Assembly: GCF_030867145.1 (NCBI RefSeq)
Contig: NC_134418.1
Coordinates: forward strand, 1,608,802-1,672,801
DNA length: 64,000 bases
Source: Opisthocomus hoazin
Taxonomy: Eukaryota; Chordata; Aves; Opisthocomiformes; Opisthocomidae
Reading direction: 5' to 3'
Program-made: the position numbers and the translations under genes
Part shown: one piece after another, positions 58,624-64,000 of the stretch
Position numbering within the stretch: position 1 is the first letter of the stretch
How the letters are laid out: every line of letters begins with the position of its first letter
Notes under the pieces: model-generated
Told to the model about the DNA's origin: nothing
What the model saw: the letters and a program-made list of their open reading frames with translations, nothing else
Databases searched by the model: none

Positions 58624-60154
58624 ATTACCTTCCTTGTTCACTCAAAGCAGATGGCCAGCTAAAGAAGACAAGACCATACAAGAGAAAAGCTCAGCTCTAT
58701 TAGACACTAAAGAATCCAAAAACCGGTGAGCTGACGAAACCAGACTTCCTAACAATGCCACTCCCAGGTCAGCACTGTTCCCCCTGTTTCAGATATGTCT
58801 CAGGGTTGGAAAAGACGCTCGGTAAATCAACTGTGCATCCTCAAAAGGACACCAAACCCACCTCTTCTCCGAGAAGGCTCCCACTGCCTTTCTGAAATCA
58901 CTTCCCTCCCTACTATTGTTGAGGATACGCACTTTTTATTCTTATTCTGCTTTCTTTTGCTACTGCTATATTCTCTGGCTCCAGCCTTTTCGTCACCCCT
59001 GTTGCTTAATTTTTTTAATCCCAGCACCTCATAGGGAGGAAGCCATCCTGTTTTCCTTCTTAATCAGAAATCTCTGGCACTGACCACAAGAAAAGCCTCC
59101 AAGAATGCTGAACTTTTTGGTTCAATGCATTTCAGCATAATAGAGCTACCAGCATGCAGAGTTGATTTAGTTCTGCGATTTTCTCTGGAAATACCTTCCA
59201 AGAGCTTGCCTTGGCCTCCAGAAATCCTCTGCTACAGTCAGAGACACAGCAGGAACATCCCAAAAAAGCGTTTGTGTTTTCAGTAGCTACCAAATCCCTC
59301 AAAAGCGTTGGTAAAGCCATTGCACTGCTCTGCAGTGTTTAAAGCGTGGGAGGAAAAATGGTATTTCCATCTGAATCTTCAACATCTATCACTAAAATGT
59401 CATTGTGAGGGAAGTCCATCAGCAGCAACACAAGCCCACCACGTGTGTCTGGAAAGCACCTACCATGACCTCAGCTGGTGTCCCAAGCTGGGAACAAGCT
59501 GTTCCTTGGAGCATCCTCGTCTGCACCGACAGCTCACTTGGAATTTATGGTCTTAATTATTGCAGGGCTGATCCGGGAACCATCCATCACACCTAGATTT
59601 CTTCAGAAGAGCCCAGACACGGACAAATCCAGCTCTTCTGGTCTCCCGTCTGAGCAGGGGGTTGTTTCTCCAGAAAAGAGCATCTGAGCTTATTAAGTAA
59701 CGAGGCTTCCATTTTCCCGGAGGGGTGATCCCATCTGTTAACACAACCTAAGCACCCCAACTTCAACATCATCCCCCCATCACCTCCCCCAGGGCTGCAA
59801 TTACACTGCATCCTTTTTCTCAGCTGATTCAATACCTTCCCAACGCCGGAGAGGACCAAACTGGTGCGACTGGGCTTGCCACTGCCAAGCCATACCAAAC
59901 CCAAAGGTGAATTCCTGATAGAAGAGGGCAGAAACAAGAGATGGAGATGGAGCAGGGCAATATTTAGCTACCGACCCTGCACCATGATCGAGACAACAGC
60001 CATGACCACCGCAGCCTGCGCACAGCCACGGGGTTTATCTACAGGCAGCGACATCCACCCTGCACCCATCCGAACTTTCAGGGCTTAGTAAAGGAGGCAA
60101 GATAAAGAAATCAGCATCCACATGAAGATGGACAACTGAGGCACAGAGACAGTC

Positions 60155-60511
60155 CTGCGAGGGGACCTAATAAATGCTTATAAATATCTGCAGGGTGGGT
60201 GTCAGGAGGATGGGGCCAAGCTCTTTTCAGTGGTGCCCAGCAACAGGACAAGGGGCAACGGGCACAAACTGAAGCAGAGGAAGCTCCAGCTGAACCCGAG
60301 GAAGAACTTCTTCCCTCTGAGGGTGACGGAGCACTGGAACAGGCTGCCCAGGGAGGTTGTGGAGTCTCCTTCTCTGGAGATATTCAAGACCCGCCTGGAC
60401 AAGGTCCTCTGCAGCCTGCTGTAGGTGACCCTGCTTCGGCAGGAGGGTTGGACTAGATGACCCACAGAGGTCCCTTCCAACCCCTTCTATTCTGTGATTC
60501 TGTGATTCTGT
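60155..60511 (+). mobile_element. CR1 LINE fragment with a clean 3' tail
   Basis: Plus-strand ORF2 end ([20 protein letters not shown] ... [16 protein letters not shown], stop) and 3' UTR, ending with three near-perfect ATTCTGTG units at about 60487-60511. Same group as 47533 and 54588. Confidence 0.93.
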
Positions 60512-60699
60512 GGCTAACGATTCAACACATTCCCCAAGGTGCAGGGTCTGAATCCGCCCTTAATCTTCCTTAAAAAATAATAAAAAAAAATCTCATTTAA
60601 CCTTAATATTCTCAAGCCTCCCAAGGCGACCGCCTCGGGAGACGCGGTCCCCCGGCACACACCGACGCAGGCTGCACTCGGGCTCAGGCTGGGAGAAGT

Positions 60700-60990
60700 C
60701 TGAGCCCTGAGTTTCCTTGATTTTTATCAGGGTTCACTCAGACTAACATTATTCCGAGATTGCCCTTGGTACCTAATCCTGTTTCAACACTGGATCTGAC
60801 CTCGCCGCGGCGTGAACTGTAAAGTGAGTGTTCCTCCGAGGTTACGGCCGCGAGGGGAGGGCGGCCGGCGGGGCCGTAAGCAATCCATTTTTTCTGTTAC
60901 AGGGCTCATGTAATTCTATTCAATGCAATTTATTAATTGTTCTCCCAGCATCTTGCAATGTTGTGTATCGCTTTCGGCGGGAGTTACACA
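60700..60990. promoter_or_regulatory. Candidate conserved non-coding element
   Basis: Repeat-free sequence with CAATTTATTAATTGTTC near 60925-60945 and TGATTTTTATCAG near 60718. The core TTTATTAATTG has homeodomain-type sites. Candidate only. Confidence 0.25.
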
Positions 60991-61880
60991 GAGGGCACGA
61001 GGGACAGCGGGAAGAAGCCTCCTACTCACAGCGTTGCTACTACCAGCATAGAGACCCCCGAAAATTACAGGAATTTTTACCCAGCATAAAGCACACACGT
61101 GATGCTGAGAGACGGTTACAATTTTCCAAGCTCTGACCCGAATCCTGCAAACTTTGGATTCTTTAAAAAGCAAGAAACCGAAAACCACAACACCTGGGAG
61201 GAAAGCACATTCTGCATTACCACCGAAACCTCCTTTTTTCCTCGTACGCTCCCTTCTGCACCCGCCCTTGGAAGAGTTCCGCAGTCTGTGTTTTAAATTC
61301 AGCCACATCAGCTTTGATTTACGGTGGCAGTGAATTGCTATTTATTAAAAACAAAAAAGAGCGAACTTTGTCAGGATTCAAGCTCCCATCCCTTTCAGTT
61401 TAAGAGTCTGTAACTTCGTGACCATGTTCTCACTTGATGGGACGAAATAAAAAGCAGGACTGAACGGGTTTTTCTCTCCTCATTATTTTTTCTGCTGGTT
61501 TGCAGCTCGTTCACGCTCTCACCACCAAGGAAAGCATGGCGATTCTCTCTGGTTCCGCAGGACCTCAGCTACTCATCTCTGCCTTCGACACTTTCCCCTC
61601 CTGTTCTGCATTACGGCTCAAAGCTCCCTCTCCGCATCGACAACTTGTTTGCGGTGGTTCCACGTGCTGTTAAGTAAACAGGGAGTTGATAACTTGCTTC
61701 GAGAGGAGGTTAAGGCAGAGCTTTTGCTCTCAGAGAAAAAACCTCTCAAGTCCAAGAAGCCTGGCAAGAGACGGAGCGATGGAAAACAAGAGCAGCGTCC
61801 TCCACTCCTCGCCGCCGGTGATGCTGCTCTGCGTGACGCCCTACTCCAGGACGTAAACCCTGTGTTTAACCCGCAGGCTG

Positions 61881-62034
61881 TTCACAGAATCACAGAATCA
61901 CAGAATAGTAGGGGTTGGAAGGGACCTCTGTGGGTCATCTAGTCCAACCCCCCTGCCGAAGCAGGGTCACCTACAGCAGGCTGCACAGGACCTTGTCCAG
62001 GCGGGTCTGGAATATCTCCAGAGAAGGAGACTCA
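61881..62034 (-). mobile_element. CR1 LINE 3' fragment
   Basis: Minus-strand terminus with TCACAGAATCACAGAATCAC and blocks of the GGACCTTGTCCAGGCGGGTC group, truncated at 62034. It lies 150 bp before the LTR element. Confidence 0.92.
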
Positions 62035-62187
62035 GACTGTTGGAGGAGGATGGTTGAACCTCATCAGGCCATGCTGTTCCTGGTGGCACAAGCTCAGTCC
62101 CTGGTTTTTATGGCTGCTTGGCCATGAATTTCAGCTTGTGCCCGGCTGAGGCACCCTGATGTGCCCTGGGATGCTTCCCTGCAGCGT

Positions 62188-63301
62188 ATTGGGTTTGCAT
62201 GGTGAGGTTTTGGCAGCGGGGGGGCTGCAGGGGTGGCTTCTGTGAGAAGCTGCCAGAAGCTTCCCCCATGTCTGATGGTGCCAACGCCAGCCGGCTTTAA
62301 GAAGGACCCACCGCTGGCCAAGGCCGAGCCCATCAGCGATGGTGGTGACACCTCTGAGATAACCTAGCTGAGAACGGGGACAAAAAACCCTGTGTGACTG
62401 CAGAGGGAGAGAAGAGTGAGAGCAACAGCTCTGCAGACCCCAAGGTCAGTGTAGAAGGAGGGAAGGAGGTGCTGCAGCCACTGGAGCAGACATTCCCCTG
62501 CACCTTGTGATGAAGACCATGGTGAGGCAGGCTGTCTCCTGCAGCCCATGGAGAAGACTATGGTGGAGCCAATCTCCACTTGTAGCCCATGGAGGTCCAG
62601 GGTGGAGTAAATCTCCATCTGCAGCCCATGGAGGTCCATGGTGGAGCCAATCTCCACTTGTAGCCCGTGGAGGTCCAGGGTGGAGTAAATCTCCATCTGC
62701 AGCCCATGGAGGTCCCACAGTGGAGCAGATATCCATCTGCAGCCCATGGAGGTCCACAGTAGAGCAGATCTCCACGTGCAGCCCATGGAGGACCCCACAC
62801 CAGAGCAGGGGGATGACCAAAGGAGGCTGTGACCTCGTGAGAAGCCCTCGCTGGAGCAGGCTCCTGCCAGGACCTGTGGCCCCATGGAGAGAGAAGCCCA
62901 CACCGGAGCAGGGCAAGAGTGTGAGGAGGAAGGAGCGGCACAGCCAACGTATGATGGAGTGACCACAGCCCCCATTCCCCCTGTGCCGCTCAGGGTGAGG
63001 AGGTAGGGAATTCGGGAGCGAAGTTGAGCCAAGGAAGAAGGGAGGAGTGGCGGGAAGGTGTTTTAAGATTTGGTTTTATTTCTCATCATCCTACTCTGAT
63101 TTTGACTGGCAATAAATTAAACTAATTTTCCCCCAAGTTCGATCTGTTCTGCCCCTGACAGTAACTGCTGAGTGACCTCCCTGTCCCTATCTCGACCCAG
63201 GAGCCTTTCGTTGTATTTTCTCTGCCCTGTCCAGCTGAGGAGGGGAGTGACGGAGCGGCGTTGGCGGGCACCTGGCCTCCAGCCAGGGTCACCCCACCAC
63301 G
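62188..63301 (+). mobile_element. Solo LTR-like element of an avian endogenous retrovirus family
   Basis: About 1.1 kb with TATTGGGTTTGCATGG at its left edge and GGTCACCCCACCAC at its right. From memory this matches a family common in bird genomes, with ends near TGTTGGGTTTG and AACCCACCACA. A polyadenylation signal AATAAA is at 63111-63116, about 185 bases before the right edge, as in an LTR transcribed in the plus direction. There is no gag, pol or env coding sequence, so it is best read as a solo LTR. No clear target-site duplication was found (GCAGCG left, TGTGGC right). Open frames inside it are by-products of its internal minisatellite. Confidence 0.6.
62540..62817. repeat. 39-bp minisatellite inside the LTR-like element
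   Basis: About seven units of 39-41 bp starting TGCAGCCCATGGAGG or TGTAGCCC: 62540, 62581, 62620, 62659, 62698, 62738 and 62777. Units at 62581 and 62659 differ at one base, and the TGTAGCCC and TGCAGCCC types alternate, showing a 78-bp higher-order repeat. Because 39 is a multiple of three, both strands stay open and appear to encode a 13-residue repeat (DLHGLQMEIYSTL type on the minus strand). Confidence 0.93.
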
Positions 63302-63389
63302 TGTGGCTTTATTCCACGGTCCCCTCCTCATCTCGACTCCCTCGGCCGCTTTCCTTCTGCGCGGTCGAACCACGCATCTCAAAACACGC

Positions 63390-63700
63390 CGTGATGTTGT
63401 TTGTGAAAACTAATCTTGCTTTAACGGCCTCTTTTGCCAGGCAGATTTTGCTATGATTTCATACCCAATATTTTTGTCCATGCAGATGTCTTAAATTTTC
63501 TGCCGAGTTTATTTATTGATCACATAACGTTGATGGGATGTTCCAGAGATAACTACAGACCAAAAGCAATTAACCCAGCGTTGAACTTCAGTTCCGAAAA
63601 GCGGCAGCCTATAACCGTGCGCCCGACTGGATGCAACATTTTTGTAGTCATTCATGATCTCGTTTTACCCAGTCGTTAATAATAAATCAAGATCGCTCCT
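63390..63700. promoter_or_regulatory. Candidate conserved non-coding element beyond the LTR
   Basis: Repeat-free AT-rich sequence with GTTTATTTATTGATCACAT and AAAAGCAATTAACCC motifs. Candidate only. Confidence 0.25.
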
Positions 63701-64000
63701 CAGCAGGCCGATGAGCTTCGAAGAGCCTCCTCGGTGGAAGTGCCACCATCTGACACCATCACATCTATCTCGGGAGCCGACGGCAGGGCTGAACCCAGGT
63801 CGTCGCCTCCCTGTAACAGCTCCACGACACGTTGCCGCTCAGACGGGGAGGTCAACGTGAAATTAAAGTATGGTGGAGCTTCTCACCGACGCTGGGGAGC
63901 TCGCAGGGCACCTACGCTGCAAACCAGCCTCGTGACTCAGGTTCACGCCGGTGTGGTCTGTGTGGTCGCCATCACCCCGGGGTTCAAAGCCCGGTGATCC

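Larger units (their letters stand above)
32192..64000 (-). other. EXOC6B: EXOC6B upstream intron, partial (at least 31.8 kb)
   Basis: No further exon of EXOC6B, or of any other gene, was recognised between the acceptor at 32192-32193 and the window edge. The stretch is therefore best read as the 3' part of one long intron transcribed from the minus strand. It contains about 20 CR1 fragments, an LTR-type element with a minisatellite, a polypurine tract and several candidate conserved blocks, each listed separately. Unique stretches with nothing recognised include 32807-34775, 37046-38394, 38741-40547, 44489-47532 (apart from simple runs), 50119-52867, 53231-54587 and 58624-60154. A short exon without obvious homology could have been missed. 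Confidence 0.7.

Noticed and set aside
62540..62817. CRISPR-like regularly spaced repeats
   Set aside because: Units are directly adjacent without unique spacers, and the genome is a vertebrate. It is a minisatellite.
62364..63032. 222-residue protein with 13-residue repeats, and the matching plus-strand frame
   Set aside because: The open frames arise because the 39-bp minisatellite unit is a multiple of three. The sequence is LTR, with no other sign of coding.
63960..64000. tRNA T-arm-like sequence GGGGTTCAAAGCCC at the window edge
   Set aside because: No acceptor stem, D-arm or anticodon arm can be placed upstream, so a tRNA is not supported.

Overview
The window is vertebrate and almost certainly avian nuclear DNA. 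It carries about 29 fragments of the CR1 non-LTR retrotransposon, the dominant bird repeat, plus one LTR-type element of a kind I associate with bird genomes. I see no SINEs and no mammalian repeats. There is no bacterial gene, CRISPR array or RNA gene.

The only protein-coding gene I can support is the 3' end of EXOC6B (exocyst subunit Sec15B), on the minus strand. Its last coding exon is at 26062-26188, with the stop codon at 26062-26064. The preceding exon is at 32079-32191. They are joined by a GT-AG intron (26189-32078) whose phase is exactly right: one lysine codon is split across the junction. I found no earlier exon, so 32192-64000 reads as part of one long upstream intron. A long 3' UTR may run from 26061 down to an ATTAAA signal near 20807-20812; that extent is inferred.

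Layout: 1-20.8 kb is intergenic DNA downstream of EXOC6B, mostly unique, with six CR1 fragments and several stretches that look like candidate conserved non-coding DNA. 20.8-26.06 kb is the putative 3' UTR or downstream region, including a CpG-rich block. 26.06-32.19 kb holds the last two coding exons and the last intron, which contains two CR1 copies. 32.19-64 kb is an intron packed with about 20 CR1 fragments in both orientations, one solo-LTR-like element with an internal 39-bp minisatellite (62188-63301), a polypurine tract and several A/T runs.

All CR1 copies are truncated (the longest about 1.5 kb) and frameshifted, and none can encode a full protein. At least five sequence groups can be told apart by eye; some copies in one group are nearly identical, which implies relatively recent activity. 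No clearly new biological system was found. The points most worth a second look are oppositely oriented CR1 pairs that would form long hairpins in EXOC6B pre-mRNA, the 39/78-bp minisatellite inside the LTR, unusual CR1 3' tails, and several candidate regulatory blocks that need cross-species alignment.
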